From NCBI GenBank assembly GCA_947000775.1, contig CAMQGK010000318.1:4452001-4516000 (forward strand): 64,000 nt of DNA, given 5' to 3'. Source of the DNA: Pterois miles. Lineage: Eukaryota; Chordata; Actinopteri; Perciformes; Scorpaenidae. Every line of letters begins with the position of its first letter. Position 1 is the first letter of the stretch. The translations under genes were made by a program, and so were the position numbers. The notes under the pieces were generated by a model, which worked only from the letters and a program-made list of their open reading frames with translations, ran no database searches and was not told where the DNA came from. This document shows, piece by piece, positions 36,901 to 49,570 of this stretch.

Positions 36901-39900
36901 GACCACCAGAAAACATCACAATCACTGAAACAGACTGAGTACCTGGAAACTTCATTATAGGATGAAGAGTTGTGTGATTGATGTTACTGACCTGTATGTG
37001 ACTGTCATGACACAATATACTGTGCTGTATATCCTTTTAGCTGTTGCTCAGTGGATTAATGATGTTTTGTACATTTGGCCAGGATTGTGTCTCTGTGATT
37101 CAATTCTGGGTTACCATCAAACCAACTCTCCAGGGAGAGGGATGGAGAGGATGAAGTCTGTCCAACATGGTCCCCAAGAGACCACAGAGGCCCTCATCAT
37201 TGCAGAGAGCTCAATCCAGAGGGGCTGGGTTCAGATGGCAAGTGACTGATTGCGGCGGGTCTGTCTGGACTGGCTGCTAATGATGCAGGGCTGAGATAAT
37301 CAACTAACCGCCGGCAGCGTGGCTGGTAGTTACTCCAAAATAAGTGAAACAGATTGGATGTGAAGCTGCATTTCCCACATGGAAATCCAACCATCCATCA
37401 ATTAGCTGTAAGCAAATACCCTCAGGCCGAAGGGGATAGTTTGTTAATGGTGGACAGGCTCTAAGGTGTACACACATAGATGCTTTCCATCTTGTGTCTG
37501 TCTGGCACATTGCACCAGATATTGTGATCTTGAATTATGGGGTAATACCATTTTAGTCAAAGATGGGAGAGAAAAATAGTACAGGTTATTTCCACAAATG
37601 ATACATCAGAGCTTGGGCAGACAGTAAGCTAACAAGTAAATATTTTTGCATTCCCCACCCAGCCTGCCAGTCAGCACAGCAATATTAGTCAAGTCTTAGA
37701 CTTGGATCAACAAAATTGCAGCAGTTTTACAGACGTCACTTTTACGATAGTGGTCTATGGGGAAAATGCTTTTTGGGCCGTAAGGAGGACTTTTTGCTGC
37801 AATACCACAAGTGACCACTGGAAAAAAAAAATAGAAGCAAGGCTGAATGGTGACACAGTGTCCAGATTCTTATTATACATCCATGAATCTGACACATAAC
37901 TAAAATTATCATTTTTACTTGTTAGCTCAGCCAGACGTGCTAAGCTAAGGTAACTGGCTGCTGGCTGTAGCATCATATTGAATGCATTCTTTGTGTGTTT
38001 TTGTTAATATAATGTGGTCCAATACTGCTGTATCCACTGTTATGTACTCATTTAATGCATCTTAATATAGAAATGCTGCAAACAGCACAAATGTTTAAAA
38101 GTAGAAGATTGATAGTGTTCAGATTAGATGCTGATGTTGGCTCGAAGTCACAAGAGAATAAATCTTAAAAGTCTTATGCCCTTGAGTGTAAAGTAGTCAT
38201 TTGAGACAGCTAATGTAATTCAAGGGTGATGAATTTCTTCAATGTGACATTTTATTGCTTTCGTTGCCTTCTGTTTGTCTAATCTGAAAACATTTGTTTG
38301 AAAGTAAACTAAATGGTTGATTAGATTAGAAATCTGCCTGCTATAAAATGTGACTGATAACCTTTGTCATCACCAGTTATACAATCAAGTTCTGTGATGG
38401 TATGAACGAAATGAGTCTTTTATGGCATTAAACCAGAGAGCGAGGTTTGGGCGATGTCCTTGGTTTAATGTATGTTGAAATCCTGGCATTGCATAACTTA
38501 GTCTGGACTGTTAATCTTGTAATTAATTATGTCCCTGTTCATTTAAAGCGTGGTAGTTGATGTGGAGACCAAAAGGAAAAGTTTGACACGGCCTTTAGTG
38601 AATCAAAACCTTAGCAATCATTGCTTTTTCCATCAGATAGAGTAGGCTAACAAGATGAAAATTTACGTCATTTCATTCGACAGTGCCGATAGTCAACAAA
38701 ACTAGATTCCAAAAATCTTTAATTTGTTCTGCTCTACTTTCGAGAACGATTTGACCTGTCTGAAAAGTGTGTCTTGCCAGGTGTGACTACATCTAATCTC
38801 TCTGGCTGTTTCCCCGGTGAGGACTACTGAGAGGTTATGCAGCGGTCCACAGGTAGAGGTAAATTGGATGTGTCACAGCTCTCACGATTCCAGATGGTAT
38901 GTTGCTCCCCTTGAGACCCTCTCCTCCTTCAAGTCTCTGTTGTGATCAGAATCACTGCTGGAACATGTTATCTACCACACACAGCTTCTCAGCACAGCCA
39001 CCATATGTCTCCCCACCTTTTCTTACTGTGTGATATCCCTCCCTGTACTCCACACCTACCCATACTCACAAGACAGGAAGGCGGTAAGACAGGTGGAGGA
39101 CAACCTTAGAAACTGTGAAATAAAGTGAAAGGATCAAGTAACAGGAGTTGTGGGGTTGTGGAGAACTTTAGCTCAGTCCAAGTCGCACAACCATTGAGCA
39201 TTTATACCAAATTGTTAAACATTTCTTGGAAAAGTGTCTTTGAGGGAGTTTTTCAATAATCCAAGTAGTATCACCTGGGTAGGCTAGGTAGACAGTAGTG
39301 ACCCCTCCTTTGTTAGCAAAATGACTAAAATGCATAGCCCTTGTTTACAACCCCCTCCACTCCCGTCCGCCCTGTGTGTCTCTTTTGCTCTTTATAATAC
39401 ATCACCAGAGCACTTTCCCTGTGCGTTTACTGTTGCCGTGGATGGGTTTAAATTGTAGTTAATGAAAAGAGCAGTGCGTCTCCCATGGCTGACCATGGCT
39501 CTGAAATATCAGTAGCCTAACTGTACTGTGTATGAATAAATACAAGGCAATGTCAGTGGGGCTGAAGCAGCAGACTGATTGCAACTTTTTCTCTGACTCC
39601 TTCCCTCCAGTTTCTTGGATCAATTAACTGTATAGTTTGGTGCGGTATTAAAAAATACAGAACCAAAAGAGTTCATGGGGCAGTTCGCTAATCACAGGTG
39701 AACAAAACAAACCGGGTCCGTCCTTCCTGTTACAAATTAACAAATTGCCTACTGACTATAATGATTACTTATTCCCCCACAACGTATATATTAGATCCTA
39801 TGAACAGTAGCAATACCACTAATACATACATTCAAGGAAGTGGTTGGGGTGGTAGAAGAAGTACATCTTTGCAGATTCTTGCATTCACAAATCAGAGTAC

Positions 39901-41269
39901 ACATATACAGATGGAGATACAGTTTCACAACTCTGCACACAGAGTTGCAAATAATATTGCCACAATAATGATACCCCCATGGGCCCCACCCAAGGTGAGA
40001 CACATTGAGTGTCAACACGTTAAGAAGCACATAAAGGCCTCGGTATCTTTTGGACAAAAGACATTATTGGTTGTTGATTGTACGCAAGAAAAGTGACAGA
40101 AATAGTTGTATAGAGAATGATGAGAGCTTGAGAGAAGTTCCTAATGTGCTTTCAGACTTCCAGACATCACTGCGTGAAGTGAGCGTGATTGCCAAATTAT
40201 TTGTTTGTAAAGTCACAAAAATCGTCGATTTAGACATTATTAGACAATCGGACGCTCTTTCTTTGAGGCATATTGACTAGTCTTCCACGTTTCGACTCTG
40301 GCTCAGTTTCACAGTGTCAAAAGGTTTAGTCGACATACTGCACACTCACTCTAATGCAACAGTGTTTTGATTGATGAGGCAAATAATTTACTCAAAGTTT
40401 GATCTCCGATTGGACTTTTGGCGCCCGCTCACTTCTGAGCCAGCTGTACACTAAGTGTGTGCTTAACTGTCAGCACCTCAATCATAACTCTGGCCCGGGC
40501 TGAGTAAGTGATACTTTCTGCCTGCATGTGCCTTCCATTTCAGGCTCGTTGCCCGGGGCCAGGCAGGGCATGATTTAGATGATATTTGTCCTCTTAGCTA
40601 ATTGATTTAAGCTGGGCCTCCTTCCCCCATTGTCAGCCTGGTAGGGTCTCCCACTGGCCCTGTAGACTGTATTAGCATTAGGACAGAGAGACTGGCAATG
40701 GTGCGCTCATTTACAAGACCCCCTTCCACCAGCCCATTTTGCCTCTCTTGCCAGAGCAGCAGTGCCCCAGAAAGTAAATAGACATTGGCTTGAATGTGAT
40801 TAGGCAGCAGTTTACTTGGTTAGACCACATGAGGAACAACAGATCCCACTGAGCAGCGATGCTCCACAGATAACCTTTATCCAATTAGATTGGCACAACA
40901 CAGTCCATTTATCCATTACCCTAAAAAAACCCATGAAAAATAGATGACGTTACAAAATATTAGGGCTGCCATCGAACAATTTTGCTATGCATCCTTTCAG
41001 GGTGTGTTATTGCCGTTTCACAATAAAGTTCTTCTTTAACCTGCCTCTTCCCACACCTTTACTCTATATATCAGTGTGTAAAATGGCTTCAATCTGGATT
41101 CATGCTTGGCATTTTATTATAGAAAGAGCACTCAAGGTTTGAGCACTTAACTATCCTGATATCAAGCTATAAAACGAGCACACAGCATCATTGATGAGAT
41201 GGGTTAAATTATTAAAGTTGATAGTGTTCTAGATGCTGTTTCTTGTAACTTATTGCTGCTGTTCTTGTG
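33914..41269. other. Gene desert, third part
   Basis: No gene, RNA gene or intact mobile element that I can support. Contains a short GATA/ATAG-type microsatellite at about 35405-35435. Islands at about 34300-34800, 37080-37500 and 40420-40900 lack recognisable repeats and have balanced composition, as conserved non-coding elements often do. Confidence 0.4.
36845..36875. other. Perfect 12-bp inverted repeat (hairpin)
   Basis: TGCTATCACAAA (36845-36856) and its exact reverse complement (36864-36875), 7-nt loop. Function unknown. Confidence 0.6.
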
Positions 41270-41945
41270 TTGTCACCATGGACTGTATGCAAAAAGAGGA
41301 CATAGTCACCGTGATGTCACCCATCGGTCTGTGGACTGCCATTTTGAATCCTCGAGTTCAGCATGTTGGCCGTTGCCATATTGTTTTTTTGCAACCAGAA
41401 GTGACGTGAAAGGGTGGAACTAAGTACAACCAAAGGCTAAATAAGACATTTTTAGGCCAAATTTGTAGGGACCAAAAAGGTTATAATTGACATTCATGAA
41501 CTGAAAACACACTGTGAAAGGGGTAAAGTTGAAAGATGAAAACATGGACAACAATGGCGTGGTAGCAACCTGTCAATCACAAGGTAGTCATGCCCTAAAG
41601 CATACCCTGCTTTATGGTCTATATTACTCTAAACAAGACCATAATTTACTAAATGAACATCATGCTGTATTGAAGAAGACTTGAAACTAACAAATGAGAT
41701 AATAAACCCATGTTTACAATGTTTATGAGGTAATAAATCAGATCAAGTCAAGCCACATTATTTTCGTATAGTCCAAAGTCACCCTCTGTCCTTTACAGAT
41801 TGATTCTCTTCAAGTGTAGACTTCTATACAATCAGACTTGTTTTCACAACCCGAGGACTCGCTGTCCGTTAGACAGAATGCAAGTTTAGGGCACTTCCGC
41901 ACTGGCTTCTCATTTCAGACCTGGAGGTTGCCTGCTGGTTGTCAC
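41270..41945 (+). repeat. Dispersed element copy 2 (pair of 22600-23080), with an insertion
   Basis: Collinear with 22600-23080 but longer. Extra sequence at about 41735-41800 begins 'gatcaagtcaagccacatta' and contains 'caccctctgtcctttacag', fragments of the repeat family at 24640-24890. Confidence 0.7.
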
Positions 41946-43234
41946 TGCTGTCTCCACACTGACTATGATCTAAACTTGATCAATGATCATCAGCATCTTA
42001 CGAATGTGATGCATCTGTTACCCTCCTACGTTTTCATATGATACGCTTTTGAATACAAAGTGCAGACTTCTCCTTCAAACCTGACTCCATCCACAGCTTG
42101 AACTTTTTTTACTGATGAAGTTAAGTGACTGTTAAGACACTTCTGGTGATGCCACTGCAGTTCAAGGTGACATTTGCTCTTTATTCAGTACGATTTGAGA
42201 GTAATGGCCCTCTGTAGGCTCATTGGAGAAACACTTAAGTCGACTAAGACCTGTGGAATTGACAAGTGGCTTTTTAATGTAATTAAGTTTTGGAAGACAC
42301 TAGTGTAAAAAGTGTAATCAGTTGATAAAATATACTGCATACCTAATCTACAATAGGCTACACCTAATGTTTCTTTCCTTCTTTCTTTCTGAATAATGGC
42401 ACATGGGAGAAAGCGCTTATGGCTCTACATGGTATCACCAGAGTGGCAACCAACAATGCCACTGTTAACAGCTGTTAACAAGGGCATGAGATGAAGCTTT
42501 ATCTCTTTCTCTCCCTGATTAAACAGGCTTTTTTGCCCCGAGTACAGGGATTTAAACCTTTTGGCCCAAAATGTATTGTTCAGCTTTTCACATTATTACA
42601 CATTGCTTGCTGTCTCATCATATCAGCGTTTCAGTTCATTTTCCAGCCAGTGTTCTGGACGCGTTGCTCTTGCAGGGTTAGGGGAAAATGAAAAACGAGC
42701 ATGGTACTCCGGAGGGCAATTTCCCAAGATGCTTGTCAGTATCAAGGGGACACCTCCCATTAGAGTTTGGAAATAAGCCTTGAGGGCTGTGTTTCTCTCT
42801 GGCCTAACCACAAGAGTGTAGACTGAGAAGACTGCAGCTGATACTGGGCTTTGCTCCATACGTGTTAATTCAGAATTGTATATGTTGATGAATTGGTATT
42901 ATGTTATCGTTCATGTTTCTCTCCTGATATAGGCTTGATTTTTACATATAGATGTCAGCCCTTTTTTTTAAATAGCAACAAATAGCTATAAAGACCAAGA
43001 AAATAAAATATGTATATCGTATACTGTATGTTGAATATTGCAGCAATTCCATCTGTTGGATTGATTAAAGATTTTCAAAGAGAGACAAGACAACACAGTC
43101 TAACGGCAGTTCATGACATAATCACAAAGTTTATTGTATTTGATTTGTGTACATAGACATGAATTTCCCTTTTTTTCTCCTGGGGCTGATCACAACTTTC
43201 AAAGCACATGTCAATTTACTACTGTCAATTTCAC
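41946..43234. other. Gene desert, fourth part
   Basis: Non-coding; a short CTTT-rich tract at about 42370-42390. Nothing else supported. Confidence 0.4.
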
Positions 43235-43590
43235 TACTTAGGTTTAGGGAAACTTAAAATAATTACGGAATTGCTGTAATTAAGTAGGGAGGTTACGTGA
43301 CAAATATATCAAGTCAATTTCCGCTCCAGTCTTTTCAAAATAAAACTACTTAGGTAGGTTTAGGAAAAGATTGACTTGGTAAGACTTAGGCAACAAAACA
43401 ACTGACTGAGGTTTAGGAAAACATTGTGGTTTGTGTTAAAATAACTTTAAGTGCCATAATTAAGTACAGAAATTATGTGACAAATGAATCAACTTTGATT
43501 TGTAGCTTCACACAGGACATGAACACTGGTCTCCTGGGCAAAAATCCTGTGTTTTTGACCCACAGCACTCACCACTCTATACTTCTGTAC
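43235..43590 (+). repeat. Teleost repeat with two internal units
   Basis: 'taggtttaggaaaa' units recur, and two segments ('taattaagtagggaggttacgtgacaaat' region and 'taattaagtacagaaattatgtgacaaat' region) are diverged duplicates. It ends 'ggtctcctgggcaaaaatcc', as in a known fish repeat. Confidence 0.6.
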
Positions 43591-46139
43591 ACTAAACAAT
43601 GCATTCAAATTTGTGACTATTTCACAAACTGCAAACTGCATTTTTCAATGCAAATCTTTCACATTTTTTGGACAATGCACAGACTGAGGGACGGCTGTGA
43701 ACAGCTCTAATGTTGCTCCCCAAATCTTTTGCTCTCAAGGATAGTCCTCATATTATGGTATGTCATCACTCACGTTGCTTCATAATCATTTAAAAGCCAG
43801 CAGAGGAAATCATTTTCAAAAAGGTGTTACTTATGCATCATATAGTCTAAATGAAGCCTTCGTGTCTGGCACTGGGTGTGAAACATAAATATTCTCTCTA
43901 AGCTCTGTCAATTATGTGGATGATGCAAAGACATATGCCACTCTCACTATAAGGGCTCAGTGTCCTGGATGTGAACCGTTGTCTCTGCTCATTTGCTTGA
44001 AATGTTCCCAGAAGAAAATTGAATATCGCTCCTCTTTGGTGAGATTGGTGCAGTCTCCTCTGACAAACTGCCCTGCTGCATGTGGTGAATCAGCAGTTGG
44101 GGCGGTTGAGGAATGGCTTCAGCTATCCAAAGCTAAACATCGAAACACCTCCAAATCCCTACAAGATAGTGGTTTAACACCAGATGCAGCAACACTTATT
44201 TTAATGCTGTTGATGAGGACTAATGAGCCGAACTTGTCGACAAAATGCACAATACACTCTTCTGTGAAGTAGAGCTTAAGAGGGATCAGTTGGTTCAGTT
44301 TCATGCCTGCTATGTAACTACAGCACACAGACAAGCCAGGGATTTTAAAGATTAATCAGGAAGGTGCTACCTCTTACTCACATGCTAGCAATTGTGCATT
44401 TACATCTTATAATGACAAAGTGTAAGCTTAAAAAGAGGGCATGTAGGGCCTTCATGCTGGCCACTTTGACCTCAGCTCTGTTCATAAAGAAATAATAAAA
44501 GCTGTAAATGGTGGGCAATGATTTGCTCTTACTCTCCGGGATGGAATGAGGAGACAAGGCAGGGTTTTAATTAACTTTTCATCTATGGTGAAGACGGAGG
44601 ACAGAAGAGCAGGATAAATCACAGAGGACAACAGCAATCTGCCTCTTTATTAGCGCATACACAGGCACGCCGTGACAAACTGCACGTCAGCTGCTCAATC
44701 ATAAAACAGGGCTGAAAAGACAATCAGGAAGTCAACCGGAGACGTTTGTTTTGGTTTGCTCTGACCCTTGACAAGCTTGGCACTTGCCTTTGTGACATCC
44801 CTGGAGATATGCTCTGCCGAGAATGTTTTATATGCACTACGGCTAAAATACATGAAGCTTAATTCCAGCAATGAGGTCTGCAATCCATTTCTCAATTGCC
44901 TGTCCCCTCCCCTTCATTTGCATGTCCTCTTCATGAGTGAAGTGGATATAGTGCAATCAATAAGGAGCCATATAACATAAAATATGACCATGTTTTGCCA
45001 TGCAAACACACATATGCACAGTGCGTTTCCGCTTGGCTCGATTTAAAAGGACGTATTCTGGGATTATTAATGCGTTTGCACAAAGTCAACCTCTCCCTGG
45101 CTGTCAGCTGTGTGAAGATGAAACATTTTCTATCATGGAGGGTAAATTGCTTTTTTTCAGGATGTTATACAACTGCTGTCTTCTACAACATGGCATCCTA
45201 ACAGCAGATACACGTAGAGGACAAGCCCCACAACACATTCTCCTCAATAAACAAGCAAAGCAGAGTGATTACGCAGCAAGAAGAATGTATAGAACTGACT
45301 TATCCTGTATGTGAAAAGTCAACTTGGGGAATACACCTGTGTGACCGAAGCTGACTTTTCAGCCACATTTAAGGCAAGGTGGAAGTGCTGAAAGTACACA
45401 AAAGATTGTTAAAAAACAGCACTTAAAGGGGCATTTCTCTTCATGCTTAATGACTGTCATGTAATTAAACTAAAATTAAACTATAATACTTAAACTATAA
45501 TATGAGTCATAAGCGGAGATAGTTTATTTAAGGATTTTCTTTATAAATGAGCTTATTATTACTGTCAGCTCTTGTAATATACTTTAACCAGCCGATGTTC
45601 ATATCTGGAAGTAGGCTTTGATATTATAATTTGAACAGGGAACTAATTAATTTCCCTCCATAATTACTCAAACCTTTGTGACCTACTCAGAATAAATTAT
45701 TATGATCAAAGTCTGGCCAATACCCTGATTTCAACATCGATTATTAATTGCACATGAACAGAAGTGCACACACAAAGGCAGCCACTACCCCTCACTGACA
45801 CATTCATTAATGCAAATGCATACACATAAACAACAAAAATGAAAAGAAAAATGTGACCACAATTTGTGGTATTCTACCCTTGTTCATTGTACACACCCAC
45901 CTCCATTCTTGCAGACCAAACCCCCCTCAAAATGAATTAACAGTGTTTGCTAGACTGGAACCTTGACCTTTCCTGAGGGACGGTTGCATTAACAATCTAC
46001 CTGACCTCACTGCACACTCAGTGAGTTCAGGTAGATTGTTAGAGTTTATTTGCACATACCAGTGGTTGTAATATCCTACAAAGTGAATTTAAGTACTCAC
46101 ATATGAGAATGCTGCTCACACCAGGCCGGGTCTGCAGCT
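43591..46139. other. Gene desert, fifth part
   Basis: No gene recognised. The 118-codon frame at 43916-44272 has no domain or splice context. The hairpin at 45991-46040 lies here. Confidence 0.4.
45991..46040. other. Near-perfect 22-bp hairpin, 6-nt loop
   Basis: Arm 1 at 45991-46012 (starts aacaatctacc) pairs with arm 2 at 46019-46040 (ends ggtagattgtt), with one mismatch. The stem does not extend clearly beyond the arms, so it is shorter than a usual microRNA precursor. Confidence 0.75.
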
Positions 46140-46870
46140 GCAGGCAGAGCTGGAATGGAACTAAATACATTTACTCAAGTACACTTTTGACATACTAGTA
46201 CTTGTGTATTTCCATTTTCTGCTACTTTATACTTAAACTCCATTCCATCTCAGAGGTAAAAACTTTAAACATCTATTTAAAATATATAGTTACTTGTTAT
46301 TTTTTATGTTTAATAAACATACACAGTTAGCTGATATGATGCATTACTACTTGGCTCTCGAACTCAGTGTCTTCCTTTAAATCTCTTCTTAAGACTCATT
46401 TTTATTTTATGGCTTTTTCTTAACTGAAGGTACATCGTTGTAATGAATTTGATTATTTTATCTTGTTTATATCTCAAGTTCTGGATCTAAATTACTTTTA
46501 TCATATTTTTTTTGTAAATCACTTTGTAGATTTATTTTTGTAAGGTGCTATATAAATAAAGTTATTATTGCTAATCTACACAGTATCTTGACTCCACATT
46601 GATGAACTACAACATTAAAAAGCTCTTACATCAACTTGTTAGTGATAAAAACAGAATATGATATTCATAATAATGTAACACATTTATAGGAGTCATTCTG
46701 CATATCAGACACTTTTACTTTTGGTACGCTTTTGACGCTACTGTACTTTTACTTAAGTAATATTTTGAATGCAGAACTTTTACTTGTAATGGACTATTTT
46801 TAGACTGCATTATTTCTACTTTTATTGAAATAAAAGATCTGAGTACTTCACATCACCAGTAGCGTGAACA
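46140..46870. mobile_element. Teleost non-autonomous DNA element ('tttactcaagtac' type)
   Basis: Left part 'aatacatttactcaagtaca', 'gtatttccattttctgctac'; right part 'tacttttacttaagtaatat', 'agatctgagtacttcacatc'. It is split by the LINE fragment at 46370-46570. Confidence 0.6.
46370..46570 (+). repeat. Non-LTR retrotransposon 3' end nested in the DNA element
   Basis: 'aaatctcttcttaagactca' followed by 'aaggtgctatataaataaag' and a TTATTATTG end, a 5'-truncated LINE end common in fish. Confidence 0.65.
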
Positions 46871-48954
46871 TATTTGGACGAGAGGGCCAACCAGCTCCGG
46901 CCTTTAATTTATGAGCCTTTAAAATGGCAAACACTGAACACAACACTGAAATCTCAAACTGCATCACAGCTCCAGAGCTGAAACTGTCACAAACAACTAG
47001 TAGCTAACGCTGATATGGGTTGCTGAGCTAGCTGGCTATTTGCATCCCTCTGCTCAGTCCACAGAAAGCCAGAAGTATGACAGGTCTGTAATGAGACACC
47101 AAGCACCAAACTTCTACCAGTAACATCTGAGCGATTCCTCCACTGTTTATCACAGAACACTAATTTGGGGAGGTTTTCCTTGTTGATAGGGAGACTGCAT
47201 GATTGCATAATTAGAGGCGACAGCATACCACTATTCTGGGCCAGTCAGCTACTCCAAAATCTTTCCTGATAACAGACTAACTCACAAAAACTAAAGTTTG
47301 CTTTTAAGGTTTGGTGTGCTTCCTGAAACCCACACAATCTGTCTAATTGAATTCGAGGACTAAAATGACTGCTTCCCGAAGACTTTCTGCCAGCTGCCTT
47401 ATTGAACCTGTCTGGCTCTCAACCTGAAAGTCTAAATATTTCCAAATTTTAACACAATTCGAAGTGTTTCTTGCCAAATACGCAAACAATTTTGTAATAT
47501 GTTCAGCCATCAAAATTGTCAACATTTGTATAATACATAAATATAAACAGAAGACATGTTCATGTAGACTGAAACACAGTAATCAGCAGTTAGTAGAGAG
47601 CAGCACCAACAACAGTTTTTATAAGCTTGCCCTACTCTAACCCTAGCTGTTCAAACCTTAAGCCAACACTGCCTCCTAGTGGGCATTAGATACTACTACA
47701 GACATGACTTCATACTCTATATAATATGGTTTCTATTGGAGAAATATACAGAGCATGTTAGGTATGTTATTTTCCTGGGTCCTTTTTAACAACTCAGCAG
47801 GCATCAGGGGTGGTTGAGCTGAACAGCCATTAAATTATATATTTATAGGTAAATATTTGTTATATTTTTTCTCATTAAAACGTAAATTGGCCTGTCCTAC
47901 AAAAATCTCCTACAATTTGTGATCCATCCTGGTTACTTAGATAAAATAATAAAATACACACATGGCAGATTCTGGATACAATTAGTAATTTGCTTTTATT
48001 AATAAAAGAACCTTCTCTCATTATACTTAGACAAAACCGATAACTGGGCTCACACAAGTTCTAATGAATTAATTTTATGTGGATATCATACCTGCTTATT
48101 GTTCCTTCCAATTATTTTACATTATTTTGTATATATACGTATACTATTTTATTTTGGACAATTTTGTACTAGCCGGCCATCCTTGGACCTATTCCTCATG
48201 TCTATATATTGTATCTTATATATAAACATGTATGATCAAATATATTCAAATATATTAAGAAAAGTCATTGTTATAGTCTTTTTTTTTAAGAACCTGTTAT
48301 GTTCAGTTCGCCTCTTGTAAACATGAAGATACAGACACATTTCTTGAGACCGTCTGTTAAGACATTAAAAAGAGCATAGCCAACAGATTAGAATTTAGAT
48401 TAAAATTAATTAGAGTTATTTGGCCTCTTTCAGGCCAAATTGGATTAATGTGCTGAACTGAAGTATAATTTTTTCAAAAAAGGTAATATAGCAAGTCAAT
48501 AAGAATGATGTGTTGACTTTGAAAACAATTCAAATGTTCAGCTTAAACTGTCAAACAAAGCCTATGTAAACTATTTACTCAGATCAACTTCTATTTTTGT
48601 ACATTTCTATGAGTAAACACAAAATTAAAAATTAGGATTGTGTTTGATTATGTTGTGTTATTACTGAAGACTATGGCTGAGTCATATAATGAAATATGTG
48701 CAACTTGTGACAGACTGCATCATTTCCATGGTAATTATATAATTTCAGCTATATTTGTGTTCCCAAAGCAAAATTATTCACAGGAAAGGGCCAACTCTAA
48801 GTTCTGTGCAGCAGCTTTACTGTGGCATCTGAAGCAGGAAATTGGCTCTTTTCGCTTACAAAAAAATGATAAAATCACACTGAAGCTGCTGTCTCTTTTA
48901 TATGGTTGTTTAAGTGTTGTAAACTTTGCTTTATTTTCAAACCCTGAAATAAAT
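46871..48954. other. Intergenic upstream of ube2q2
   Basis: AT-rich, no gene recognised; the 105-codon frame at 48640-48957 has no domain. Confidence 0.45.
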
Positions 48955-49551
48955 TGAGGACGCGCTGTATGCTGGGATTCTGCGGGAACGGGGAGGTTGC
49001 AGAACGCCATCTTTAAACCCCACAAGAGGCCAGCTACAGTTGTACACCGGGATGAAAAACACCATCCCTACAGCGGGATCTAAGTTCAGATCGTGGAGAT
49101 GGTGGGATTGTTTCCCGGTTAAGTAAACAATAAGGAACTGTCCGATGGGGCTGTGAGGAGACGGTCACGGGACACCGCGAGAACCTTAAACTGTTGTTAT
49201 CACAGGCAGACAACAACAATAGACGGAAAGACAACAACAACGGACTAGCTCGCTAACTCGCTCGCTAGCATCTTGCCAAGCGCTGCGCTGTTTTCAAATG
49301 CTAACTGAAAGCTAGCTAACGTTAGCTATTTCATCAGCAAATCTGTCCGGTTGCGCTGAAATTTGACCGGGCGCTGTTTATAGCTGGTACTGCCTATCCG
49401 GCTACATCTACCGGTGCATTGCGCCATTTATTTGCCACAATTTTGGGCAATTTTGTACAGAGATTTGCGTTGTGGCTTTAGCTAACGTTAGCTAAAAGCT
49501 AAGTCCCGACTTCTCCCCCTCCCCAGCGGCCCAGCCGGAGATGCGTGGAAG
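48955..49551 (+). promoter_or_regulatory. ube2q2 CpG-rich promoter and 5' leader
   Basis: Sharp rise in GC/CpG after AT-rich flank, with no TATA box, typical of a housekeeping start. 'cgccatcttt' (49004-49013) reads AAAGATGGCG on the other strand, a YY1-type motif. Two perfect palindromes built on GCTAACGTTAGC lie at 49313-49328 and 49477-49496. The exact start of transcription cannot be read from sequence. Confidence 0.6.
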
Positions 49552-49570
49552 ATGTCGGTGTCGGGGCTGA
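49541..49570 (+). CDS. Overlapping upstream ORF of ube2q2, 9 codons
   Basis: ATG at 49541, stop TGA at 49568-49570. It overlaps the main ATG (49552) in another frame (+2) and encodes MRGRCRCRG. If in the mRNA, scanning ribosomes meet it first (G at -3), which could lower UBE2Q2 output. Confidence 0.45.
   Translation: MRGRCRCRG

Noticed and set aside
39698..40096. 132-codon plus-strand frame in the gene desert
   Set aside because: Low-complexity composition and no family resemblance; expected by chance in 20 kb.
43916..44272. 118-codon plus-strand frame
   Set aside because: It has a CxxC-like pair, but no domain match I can name and no splice sites supporting an exon.
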